From NCBI GenBank assembly GCA_010094045.1, contig ML986944.1, forward strand, positions 1,500 to 21,583: 20,084 nt of DNA, in the 5' to 3' direction. Positions within the stretch are counted from its first letter, which is position 1, and each line of letters begins with the position of its first letter. The notes below the pieces were generated by a model. It worked only from the letters and a program-made list of their open reading frames with translations, was not told the DNA's origin and ran no database searches. Source of the stretch: Lojkania enalia. Lineage: Eukaryota > Ascomycota > Dothideomycetes > Pleosporales. The position numbers and the translations under genes were made by a program. Shown piece by piece: positions 1 to 9,032 of this stretch.

Positions 1-650
1 AAAGGGCCCTCCCATTGATCGGATAGCTTTCGGCTCGGTCTCTGGACCGCAAGGTTCTTGGTATTCAGGTAGACTATATCACCAATCTACTAATCAATCG
101 GTTACCGGTGACGGTTAACAATAGATCGCATGCGATCCTAAGCCTTCTCGATATTAGCCTTTGCGGTTTCCCAGGCTGCATGCATGCGAGTCGCCAGAGC
201 TAAGGCATCCTTACGATTCAATTTGTCTGTTGCGGTGATAGGATCAACGGAATGTTTCCAATCCCAACTCTGACGGGGCTCGGATCCGTATAGGATCTGA
301 TACGGGGACATTCCGATGGTTGTATAGGGTAGAGTCGCTTATACTCGGTCGATCATAGGCAATAGAGAACTCCAGTTGTCCTGGTAGAAGGATACGAAAG
401 GGCGCAGTCTCTGATTGATGTACTTATTTATAATCTCCGTCTATCCGTCAGTCTCTTTATAATAAGCAGTGGATAGTTTAATCTTTACGCCTAAGATACG
501 GCAGAATTCGGACCAGAAACTGGATACAAACTGAGGTCCTCGGTCTGAAATGATGGTTTCGGGCGTGTGGCCAAAGCGGTACACCCATTGAATGAACAAT
601 TCGGCCATTCCCCTTGCGTTAATTATACGATAGCAGGGGATAGATACCGC

Positions 651-1115
651 TTATTTAGACAGGCGATCGATTACCACCATAATCTGATTGTATCCGGACT
701 TATCTATAGGGAAATCCTTAAAGTCAATGCACAGGTGCTGCATTGGTCGATTTGGTATAGGAAGTAGGTGGATAAAACCTGGGGTTCGGGTTTGTATCGG
801 ATAAGCTTTACGGCATAGGATGCAATTCCGTACATATCGTTTGCAAGTAGCCTCCATACCCTTCCAGTGGTACTTCCGGGACAGTAACTGATAGGTTTTA
901 GTAGCGCTTAGGTATGCGGAGGATACTTGGTCGTAAGCCTCTCGTATAAGTCGCGTGCAAAGGCCTGAATCTGATAGGACACACAAGCGATTGTCGTAGA
1001 GGAGTAGTCCGTTCTCTATCCGATACTTGCGGGGTAAAAGTGTGCGTTCCTGCGCGAAGGAGGCTCGGTTTTCCTGTAGTAATGCGTCGATCAACTCCAG
1101 AGAGTCTAGCGACAT
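651..1115 (-). pseudogene. Integrase N-terminal and core segment of the Gypsy pol
   Basis: An open stretch of 154 codons covers the integrase zinc-binding domain and the start of the catalytic core. The family's HHCC motif should read H-x6-H-x29-C-x2-C. Here the spacing is kept (REAYDQVSSAYLSATKT ... RNCILC) but both His positions are Tyr (codons 933-935 and 912-914), as expected from CAC/CAT becoming TAC/TAT. The first catalytic Asp is in HLCIDFKDF at codon 723-725. The core continues past a stop into QWVYRFGHTPETIISDRG (Asp at 543-545) and TEIINKYINQ (Glu at 435-437). The catalytic triad is intact while the zinc site is lost. The Met at 1115 is internal to pol. Confidence 0.92.
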
Positions 1116-1766
1116 AACCTGCTCCTAGCCTTCGATAACGTTCAGTATAGCCGTTTGAGTTGTTGTTTGGGCAATATAGGACTAGACTAATTCGGCATTG
1201 ATTCGGGGGTGAAGTCGATGCGGTCTGAGTAGGACTCTCGACCGGTTGTCGGTTTAAGCCGCTTTCAAGTTTTCCACATCTTGTTCGCGACGACTGAGGA
1301 TGTCCGCTCTAACGTTGTTCTTGCCTGAGGTGTATTCGATTCGGAACTGATACTGAGCCAATTCCTCGGTCCAACGAACTTGACGAGCATTAAGTACCTT
1401 CGTAGTTATGAAATATTCGAGTGAGCGATGATCGGTGTATACTAGAGTCCTAGTGGCTACCGAAGTAAGTTCTACCCTCTATTACTTGAACGCAGTGACG
1501 ATTGCGAACAGTTCCTTATCATAGATCTCCTAGTTCAGTTCCGAACCGGATAGAACCTTACTGTAGAACGCCACAGGGTACCATTTTCCGTCGGGATGTT
1601 TCTGTGACAGTACTCCTGCAACTACTCCATCGGAGGCATCGGTTTCCATTTTTGTTTCTAACACAGGGTCAAAGTGGCAGAGAGTAGGTATACTCAACAG
1701 GGCTGACTTTAATTTCTTAAAGGCAATGTCACATTCCGAAGTCTATACGAAAGGGGTCGTAGGGCT

Positions 1767-2597
1767 CTATAGTGCGATAATTGGCTTTGCGACACGCAAG
1801 AATTCTGGTACAAACTGTCGATAGAATCCAGTAAAACCTAAGAAGGATTTCACACCCGTTACGGTAGTAGGTAGCTGCCAGTTGCGCAGTACTTCCACCT
1901 TCTCTAGGTCAACCTTAAGGCCTTTGTTTGAGAGGATGTAGCCAAGGTATTTAGTTCGGGTAACATGGAATTCGCTCTTCTTGATATCAACTTGTAACCC
2001 TGCTTGACGTAATCTCTCAAGAACTTTCTTGACGTGGATGGCGTGTGTCGCCTCGTCTTCTAAGTAGATAAGGATGTCGTCCAGGTAAGCGATATAGAAG
2101 TCATCCAGGTAGTCGATCAGTACGTCGTTTATATAGCGCTGGTAAGTTGCTGGGCCATTACACAATCCAAAAGGCAGAACTTTACACTTGTAGGTTCCGT
2201 ATCGAGTCCGAAAGGTAGTGTATTCCTCAGAACTAGGGTCCATCCTAATCTTGTTGAAGGCCGCGCGAATGTCGAACTTGGTGAAGATCGCTACCTTAGT
2301 AGGCCTAGACAGGAGTTCATCTATGCGCGGTATCGGATACACGTCCTTACAGGTAAAAGCGTTGAGTTTACAATAATCTACGCAGATACGCAGGTCGCCA
2401 TTAGGTTTACGGACGCAAAGGATTGGAGATGCGAAGGGGCTCCGACTCTGCTCGATATACCCATACCGTAGATTATCTATAATATACTTCTTAGTTACCT
2501 CCAGCTCCTCAACGTTCTGCTTATACAACGGGCTGTAACTATTGGGGAGGGATTCTGTAAGGACAATCTTATAATCGTAAGGGCAGTATTCCGGCAA
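1767..2597 (-). pseudogene. Reverse transcriptase segment of the Gypsy pol
   Basis: This is the longest uninterrupted stretch of pol, 276 codons. It holds the polymerase fingers and palm: VRKPNGDLRICVDY near residues 62-75, motif A FTKFDIRAAFNKIRM with the catalytic Asp at about residue 109, motif B LPFGLCNGPATYQRYIND at about 141-158, and motif C YLDD at 171-174, followed by GYILSNKG and the LGFTGFYRQF connection region. All three catalytic aspartates are present, so this domain alone looks chemically intact. The Met at residue 1 is internal to the polyprotein, not a real start. Downstream at lower coordinates the frame runs into stops before RNase H. Confidence 0.93.
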
Positions 2598-3514
2598 TTA
2601 ATAAGCCGCAGTTTTGCTAAACACATCCTAATACCCATAGTATTCGGATGGCAATCGGAGATTTACCAGTGCTTCGTTTTCAGCCTCGTCTTCCAGCTCT
2701 GGGGCTTGCTTGTCTTTGATTAGCCGCTTAATTTCGTATAGAGACGTGGAGAAAAACTCGTTCTCTTTCCTCTTCATGTTAAAGTGGAAAGCATTGGCTG
2801 AGATAAGAGCGATAATGGGAGAACGGACTTTCTTCGGATCGGGTTCGGACTTTGTTTCATGCGGGCGTGCAGGAGCTCCGAGCTTATTTAGACTGTAGGC
2901 TACAGGAGACCGATATAGTTTTGGCAGTCTTAGTAAACCCTTAATACGATAGATAGTCGGACTGCGGGACTGCTAATACTAGTCCTTTTCCCATAGAGCG
3001 TCGCGTCGCCGGATGTCTAGCTCTACTTCCTTATCGCGTGCTGGCTGAGTTAATTATATAAGAAGAGGAGGTGAAGGATTATAAGTGGCAGGATACTTAG
3101 AGGGCTATATGATCCGATTCTTATCCGTATCTAGCAGGAGTTGAAAACGACGTAACTATTTAATACCAATAATACAATCCTAAGTACCTAGATCTATAAC
3201 AACAAATAGGCAGTTTCGGATAGTTCTCCTATCAATTCGCAGGTGCAAGCGGATGTACTAATTGACTAGGGTTTAGATTTGGTCCTGAAAACCTTTAACG
3301 GTGATTTTGAAGGGTAAGCGCTGTATCGACACATGTAGGGCTTAGGAGAGTAATCTAGCCACCGTGGAATTAAGGAACAGGAAGCCTTAGGCGCTAGTAT
3401 CAACAAGGGCGTTTAGTTATACACCAACGCCTTTCGAACATAGAACGGTAGGGATTTAGAAGTACTTTCCTCCAAACAAATACGACAAATTAATGTTTGA
3501 TAAGTCGTACTTGC

Positions 3515-4807
3515 TTAAGCCTAGGATAGAGAGTTTTCCCAGACGTCTCCGTTTCCCACCCGAGAACCATCCGGGTAGTACTCGTTTGCGTCCAGGAACT
3601 CTTCTTCCTTAATCTCCTCTTATTTAACCTCTATCTCTTATACTTTAAGGACTATACATTCGTTCGCGAAGTGTCCTGGTTTACTATAGTTGTAGCAATT
3701 ACCTAGGATCGTATGCCTTTCAGGTGCGGGAGTCTTGCTGGGTTGTCGGGGAGCGATCGTAGTGGAACAAGGTATTAATACTAGGGTAGATCGGGGTGGT
3801 ATCGGATCGTAGGTCACCTTGGATGAACTCTCGGAAACCTTCCGGTACCGATCCGAATTTGTCTTAGCTGCAACCTATAGGCTGGCAGTTCGTTCCAGGA
3901 GGTTAGGAACGCTCCTCCTTTCCATATCGTAGGCTGTTAAGTGGGCGACCATAGCGTCAAAGGAGCCTTTCCATGTGAGCTTGAAGCCAAGGTTTGGTAT
4001 CCTCAGGCTGGGGAGAATCTTATCCCATAGGTAGAAGAACCACTCAGATTGGGGTACGGATCCCCTAATAGCTGTACTAATAAAGCGAGCTTTGAAAGTT
4101 GGGAACGCTTCTCCCTTATTCATCCTTAGGACCTGAAACGCCTGTCGCGCCTCTGTCTCTTCATTGCCTGTGATGAAATACGATCGCAGAAGCGAAATCA
4201 TTTCTTCAGCATTCTTGAACCGATACTGGTCCGATTCGGCTAGGTATTTTGGCTCTAGATACCCTTTCGCAGTACTAGAGGTGTGTTCTTATACTAACGC
4301 CATACGTGCACGCTCTGTCCGATAGTAATCCGCATTAATCTCGAGTCGGTCTAGGATCGAGGCTCGCCATTATTTAAATGTGGGTTTGTTGCCATCCGTA
4401 AGGCTTTCGATCTTAGGCGTGCGTTCAGTGAGGTGGGCTCGAGGGGGCTCAGGGGTGGCCGAGAGGTTTCTTGCTAGGGGAGTCGTAAAAGTTTCTCAGC
4501 ACATTATCGGTTCTGATTCGGTGGTTTGCAGAGGTTAATCGGGACTGATAGTTCTCTGTCGTATTAAGCATGCGATCTCCTCCTGTAAAATTGCGATTTG
4601 TTCCTTAAGGGTTAGTTTACTCCAATTTCCCTCCGAATCAGATAGGTTCTTTATTACAGGCCCTATAGAGAGGGGTCCGCCTGTCGCAGGGCCCCCTGTA
4701 GGAGGTAACGGTTGTTCCACACGCGTAGATGGAAGCTTGCTCTTGCTACGACTTACGCGTGTATCGGTTCTGGCACAGGAATTAGAAGGTGAATTATAGT
4801 CAGACAT
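3515..4807 (-). pseudogene. gag: Gypsy gag, capsid and nucleocapsid, stop-interrupted
   Basis: Gag would form the virus-like particle in the cytoplasm and package the element RNA. The start is taken at the ATG at 4807, about 176 bases inside the LTR edge. The frame (first bases congruent to 1 mod 3) is interrupted by stops but coherent over about 430 codons. It has a polar Ser/Pro-rich N-terminus, a coiled stretch near residues 60-85, and a capsid-like region, best preserved at 3875-4201 (RSYFITGNEETEARQAFQ, FPTFKARFISTAIRG). A nucleocapsid zinc knuckle lies at 3656-3697. The knuckle reads CYNYSKPGHFANEC, so the second Cys of C-x2-C-x4-H-x4-C has become Tyr (TGT to TAT). The frame closes at TAG 3521-3523 or TAA 3515-3517; either could be original or mutational. 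Pol follows in the -1 frame. Confidence 0.87.
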
Positions 4808-4983
4808 CGGCGGTTGCCTCCGATTCTGATAGGTTATTGGTAGTCTCCGAGTTTCTACCTAGGCGCACTTTACGCAGCTTTTCCGAAGGCAATCCTAATC
4901 GCAGGGGATAGGAAGTTCCAAATCTAAAGGCTTCGGTCGACAGGAGGTCTCTAAGATCCTGTCTAGGTAACTGAATAATTTGA

Positions 4984-5392
4984 TGTAACGGTGTATGAGT
5001 ATTACAACCTAAACTGAATCGGGCGTGTCTCAGACTTAGACGTATTCAAATAAACAATCGATGCGATATTATTAAAGAGGCCGTTACCGGTAGTATTAAG
5101 TTCTTCTATATAATGTAACGGCGCAGGCAAGACAATAGATCCAAATGCGGCACAAATCCACTCAGAGGCATATAGGAGTGCGTGGGGGATCAGGGACCTA
5201 GGAATTCCATTAACACCTATAGGCCTTGTACGAAAGGATATAGAAGAACTACCAAGCTACTTATGAGGGAGTGTGCAACTATATACGGAAGGGAAAAGGG
5301 GTAGAACTGGGGGTAGGATAAGATAAGCGAAAAGCTTTGGGATAAGGTTGTATATGAAGCTTTTCGTGGAACGATTTCTTTGCATCGTTACA
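4984..5392 (-). repeat. Probable 5' LTR of the Gypsy element (409 bp)
   Basis: Read on the minus strand the segment begins TGTAACGATGCAAAG and ends CACCGTTACA, giving a 7-bp terminal inverted repeat TGTAACG/CGTTACA with the standard TG...CA ends. The outer end at 5392 is well supported: flanking homology to the copy at 11377 starts exactly at 5393 and base composition changes there. The inner end is less certain, because a second TGTAACG word at 5114 would give a 279-bp LTR. The 409-bp version places a TATA word about 280 bases into the LTR. No clear tRNA primer-binding site was recognised next to either inner edge, and the partner LTR is outside the window. Confidence 0.62.
5104..5115 (-). 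promoter_or_regulatory. Possible TATA box in the LTR
   Basis: The minus strand reads CATTATATAGAAG here, about 280 bases from the LTR start and about 300 bases before the gag ATG. The position suits an LTR promoter, but in an AT-rich locus a TATA word is weak evidence. Confidence 0.3.
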
Positions 5393-5654
5393 ATTAGACC
5401 TATTAGATCCGTTCTACTACACCTAATACTTCTACTATTATTACGTATATAGGTTGTACTATACTTTATTATCTAGCTAATTATCTCCCTAGTTCTTATA
5501 GTTCTACTGCTTACTATCTAATAATTAGTTTTTAATATACTTCTACCTATTATTATCTTATTAGTCCTCGTCTAAATTAACCTATATAGTAGCTAATATT
5601 GGATTAAACTTTAGTTATAAAGGTAGTACCTCTTAGCATTCTATATTTATAATA
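5393..5654. repeat. R1 dispersed repeat, copy 1, abutting the Gypsy LTR
   Basis: A 262-bp segment aligns without gaps to 11377-11638 (constant offset 5984), with mostly C/T and A/G differences. Homology stops abruptly at the LTR boundary on the left, because the Gypsy element was inserted here, and ends at about 5654 on the right. On the minus strand both copies share a frame whose stops fall at TAA/TAG codons, as expected of a mutated coding sequence, but I do not recognise the product. Confidence 0.8.
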
Positions 5655-7533
5655 CTACTATACTAAGCTTATCTTATACTATCTATCCTACTACTTACTA
5701 ATACTCTTTTTATATTAGTTATATCCAGTTAACTTAATATTATTATAGTTTATCTACTTTCTATTAAAATAGCTATCTATTAGCTTTTACTAATACCTAC
5801 TATCTATAATAAACCTTTCTATCGTTTATATATCTAGCTTCTCTTTCTTTTATTCTATCCTTTACTCTACCTTACCCTCCTTTACAAGAATTACCGAATC
5901 TACCTACTTATCTATCTACTATATCTATTCTTTTAAGTAAAGTTAATTATACTTTATAGTATTTCTATATATAGTATAAATATAATTTTTAGGAAATCTA
6001 CCTCTATACTTAATATTTATATAACTATTATAAGCCTATCTTCTTTAAGCTATTCTTTTAACTGCCTAACTTACTCTATATTTTTAATATAATAGTACCT
6101 ACTATCTAGTACTTTAGTTATTACTTTATATTATACTTTACTATAATAGTATACTATTTTTTTCTCCCTTTATTTCCTAAGCTACTACACCTACTACTGA
6201 TATATTACTAATACTATCTTCTATATCTACTTCTACTTATACTATAATACTAAATATTATATATTTAGTTATATTATACTCGCTTAGACGTATATTATAT
6301 ATTAAACTAGTATACTTTCTTCTAGCTTAGCCTTTTATATCGGTAGTAGTATTACTATAAGTAGTACTACTAGATATAGTAGTAGCTATAGATTCTTTAA
6401 TTTTACTAGCTTTAACTACTAGTTACTTAACGTAAAAATAAGATAATACTCGTCTATTATAATCTACTATAATAGTTTCTTACTATTATATATCTCTATA
6501 TAGCTAATAAAATTTCTATTACTTATTATATTACCCGCTATATTTATATTAACTATTACTACTACTACTAGATTACTCTTACTATACTTTTATTTTATAT
6601 AGTTAATTCTACTCTCTTAAATCTACTTAACTAAGTTCTTAATAAACGTTTAATATAGTACTACTACTATTATTACCCTATATTAATTTAAGTAAGCTGG
6701 TATAGTAAATAATAAACTCTTTTTTCTACTAGTTAAGAGTACTATAATAAGTAGTATTTACCCGCCTAGTACTATATATATTACTTATTCTTACTCGGCT
6801 AAATAGAAGCTAACCTCTTCTTACCTAAATACTTATTATATTACCTTTTAAAATTCTTTCTTTCTTCTACTTTAAGTTTATATCTTTTTTCCTTATATTA
6901 TAAATTTTTTACTATTATTATTATACTACTACTACTTTCTTACCCTAGTCTAACCTTAACTATTTATCTACCTTACCTCTAGTATCTTTTTACCTCTATT
7001 AAACTTTAAAAAGTAATATTATAATATATTAAATAGCTGAAACGTTTTAATTAATTATATACTAAGATACTTAATAGTATTAATTAGTATACTATAGTTT
7101 CTAATTTCTATCTATATTGTCTATATACTTTATAGCTCTAGTATATTCTTTCTCTTTTTATCTATTTTAGCTTCTTTAACTTCCTTTATCTTATTCTAAT
7201 ATTCTTTACTAAATAACTCTTTAACTACTTCTCTATTAATACTAATAGCTATATATTAGTAGTCTAATATATATAGTTTAATATCTATCTACTTATTAGT
7301 TTTATACTTAAATACGTATGTTAGTTAATCTATCTTTTATAGCTTATATTAATCCGCTTATATATAGTTGCTAAAGTTACTATTAAGTATCTTAATATTT
7401 AGATACTCCTAAAACCGTTATATATAAGTTAAATATACTACTATTATCTACTCTAGCTATAGTAGTAGAAAGTATAGTACTATTTTTAACTTATTCTACT
7501 AGAATTGTAATTTATAATAGTAGACTACTATTA
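5655..7533. other. Heavily mutated AT-rich repeat relic, family unknown
   Basis: About 1.9 kb of pyrimidine-rich (plus strand) AT-rich DNA with almost no TG or CA dinucleotides. No gene is supported. The strand asymmetry suggests one or more old elements whose coding strand was the minus strand. A partly coherent minus-strand frame lies at about 5950-6165, with fragments such as KVITKVLDSRYYYIKNIE and KEDRLIIVI. No domain motif survives, so the element class is unassigned. Confidence 0.5.
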
Positions 7534-7585
7534 ATATATTTTATAAACAAGTCGCCTACCTAAATAAGTTACCTACCTTATTAAC
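7534..7585. repeat. Left TIR of element D
   Basis: The 52-bp terminal repeat pairs with 10822-10873 and contains two tandem module copies (AAGTCGCCTACC, AAGTTACCTACC). It resembles the TIRs of element E. Confidence 0.82.
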
Positions 7586-7606
7586 TATCTCTATATTTAG
7601 AGGCGT

Positions 7607-7642
7607 ATATTATAATAATACCTATAGGTATTATTATAATAT
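7607..7642. repeat. Perfect 36-bp palindrome inside element D
   Basis: Two 18-base arms meet with no spacer at CCTATAGG; the match breaks at the next base on each side. It lies between the left TIR and the transposase C-terminus of D, on the 3' side of the gene. It could form a cruciform or, in RNA, a long hairpin. It may be chance in TA-rich DNA or the trace of an inverted duplication. Confidence 0.9.
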
Positions 7643-7649
7643 TTTAATA

Positions 7650-8952
7650 GGAGATAGATATACTATTTATCTACTATTATATAAATTCTAGTATTATATC
7701 TAAGCTCGCTATAGCAGTTATAATACTTTTAGTATAGTATATCTATTCTTCTACACTTTCTACTTATATATACTTTATCTTCTAACTACTTATCTACCTT
7801 CTTTTAAGTAGCTATCTTAGCAGCTTTAACTTTAGTAAAATTACCTTACTTCTATAAAACCTTTTTTAATTGTTTTTTATACTATAATAGAGTCTTATTT
7901 ACTTCTTAAAGCTAACTAATCTAATACTAAAATAGTATATATAAATATGCTATTTATATAGTACCTTTAGTAAGTAAATTAAGAGAATTATTAATTATAG
8001 TAGATAAACTATTCTAATATTTAGTAATATAGTCTTAAATTAGTATTATTTAAGACTCTAGTTTAATAGTATTAGTTGGTATTTTTAACTCCTAAAGGTA
8101 ACTAGCTACTAGTAGTAATAATAGAGTATAAAGCTTAATATTAAACTTTAATAGTATTATATTAGAATTATATAATTTTAGACTAGTACCTTAAAAGCTT
8201 ATATATATATAAGCCTTAGTAATATAACGCTAATATACTATATAAAAGGTTAGTAGAAAGTTAAGCTTTATAATATAGTAGATACTAGCTTATATAAGCT
8301 TATTAATCTTACACCTATATACTTTCTTTAATAGTAAAAAGTAGTTTATATCTAGAGGCTATAGTAGATATAATAAATATACTAGTATATATAATAGAAT
8401 AATATCCTTCTCTTTATAGAGTAGTTAAAACTTAATAGACTTATAGCTCTTATAGCTATTAATAACTAGTAGACGATAAACGCCTATTATATACTACCTT
8501 ATATACTAAAGGTTAAACTAATTACTAATAACTTTAGAATTTTTATAGAAAGCTTGTTAATAGTTATATTTTTAATAGAAGTATATTTTAAGCTTAAGAA
8601 TATAATTAATAAAGTTTATTAACTAGTTTTTACTAATCTAGTTTATAGAGTAAGCTCTAAGTAAATAGTTAGCTATATTTTATATACTATTAATTATAGG
8701 AGAGTATCTATAAGATAATAGATCTAGTATATACTATATTATAGTTAATTCTTCTACCTTTATAAGCTTCTTTAAATTAGGCTTATAATTATATTATAAA
8801 GGTTTACTGGTATATTAATCTCTAAGTATTATTTAGAGGATATTATAAGTAGTTATAGTACTTTATATACTCTAAATTTAATTTTAATTAATAGCTAAAA
8901 TAGCTAGTAATATCTAATCTTTTTAATAGATTAATTAAGATTAAAGTAGTTA
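7650..8952 (-). pseudogene. Element D transposase remnant (pogo/Fot1, DDE_1)
   Basis: This would have been a cut-and-paste transposase of the Tc1/mariner superfamily, pogo/Fot1 group. On the minus strand the second catalytic position is Asn in LVINSYKS (codon 8458-8460, Asp in the family). The third is still Asp in PLDINYFLLLK (codon 8350-8352), exactly 36 codons later. The first catalytic region is missing: alignment to E shows a deletion of about 344 bp near 8510 that removes it. The C-terminal zinc knuckle remains as YYNCYSELRYNTRIY at about 7665-7710, with Cys and His positions turned to Tyr. Stops are frequent. The N-terminus was cut off by insertion of element A at 8953, with the last few bases beyond 10785. 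Confidence 0.78.
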
Positions 8953-9009
8953 ATATATTCCACTATTAAAGCGGCTAAACCATTAAAGCGGCCACTTTTT
9001 CTTGGCATT
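8953..9009. repeat. Left TIR of element A
   Basis: It holds two tandem modules (CTATTAAAGCGGCTAAA, then CATTAAAGCGGCCAC) followed by the core ACTTTTTCTTGGCA shared with the other A/B ends and with element C. Confidence 0.82.
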
Positions 9010-9032
9010 ACAAATACTACGTATGAACTATA

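Larger units (their letters stand above)
1..3514 (-). pseudogene. pol: Gypsy pol polyprotein, stop-interrupted, C-terminus off window
   Basis: This would encode the enzymes for reverse transcription and integration. All domains lie in one frame (codon first bases congruent to 2 mod 3). They are: protease motif LVDTSA at about 3390-3407 (family form DTG, with Gly changed to Ser); reverse transcriptase 1767-2597; RNase H with ETDAS near 1640 and a TSGKNNVRADILSRR end near 1290-1330; zinc-binding integrase N-terminus near 840-935; catalytic core with Asp codons at 725 and 543-545 and Glu at 435-437; and a GPY/F-type end, KLSDQWEGP, at about 3-30. The Asp-Glu spacing is 35 residues, the classic DD35E. 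Stops interrupt the frame repeatedly, for example after the protease motif and in SGSELN*EIYDKELFAIV. The frame is -1 relative to gag and is open through the gag end; the true start is not clear. Confidence 0.9.
1..5392 (-). mobile_element. Ty3/Gypsy LTR retrotransposon, 3' end beyond the window
   Basis: A retrotransposon read on the minus strand, so its 5' LTR lies at the right and its 3' part leaves the window at base 1. The order is LTR, gag, then protease, reverse transcriptase, RNase H and integrase; integrase after RNase H is the Ty3/Gypsy (Metaviridae) order. GC content is much higher than in the rest of the window and drops sharply at 5392/5393, so this copy is only lightly mutated. 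Both gag and pol nevertheless carry many in-frame stops at places where Gln or Trp is expected, and key metal-binding residues are changed. The outer boundary is independently supported: DNA from 5393 onward aligns without gaps to an uninterrupted copy starting at 11377. Whether the missing 3' part includes a chromodomain cannot be seen. Confidence 0.93.

Noticed and set aside
567..767. Plus-strand open frame of 66 codons
   Set aside because: It lies antisense to the integrase core of the Gypsy pol, whose motifs are clear on the minus strand; no start context or domain of its own.
1502..1687. Plus-strand open frame of 61 codons
   Set aside because: Antisense shadow of the RNase H domain (ETDAS on the minus strand).
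2710..2898. Plus-strand open frame of 62 codons
   Set aside because: Antisense shadow of the pol region between protease and RT; no recognisable protein.
3530..3545. Possible -1 frameshift slippery site (GGGAAAAC on the minus strand) at the gag-pol junction
   Set aside because: The phase is wrong for a canonical X XXY YYZ heptamer in the gag frame (codons TGG GAA AAC), and mutation has altered the region.
5114..5392. Shorter 279-bp LTR using the inner TGTAACG word
   Set aside because: It would put the TATA-like word outside the LTR and no better primer site follows; the 409-bp choice is preferred but not certain.
5393..8950. Centromere or replication origin because of high AT content
   Set aside because: AT richness is explained by RIP of transposons; no centromere- or origin-specific feature can be seen from sequence.
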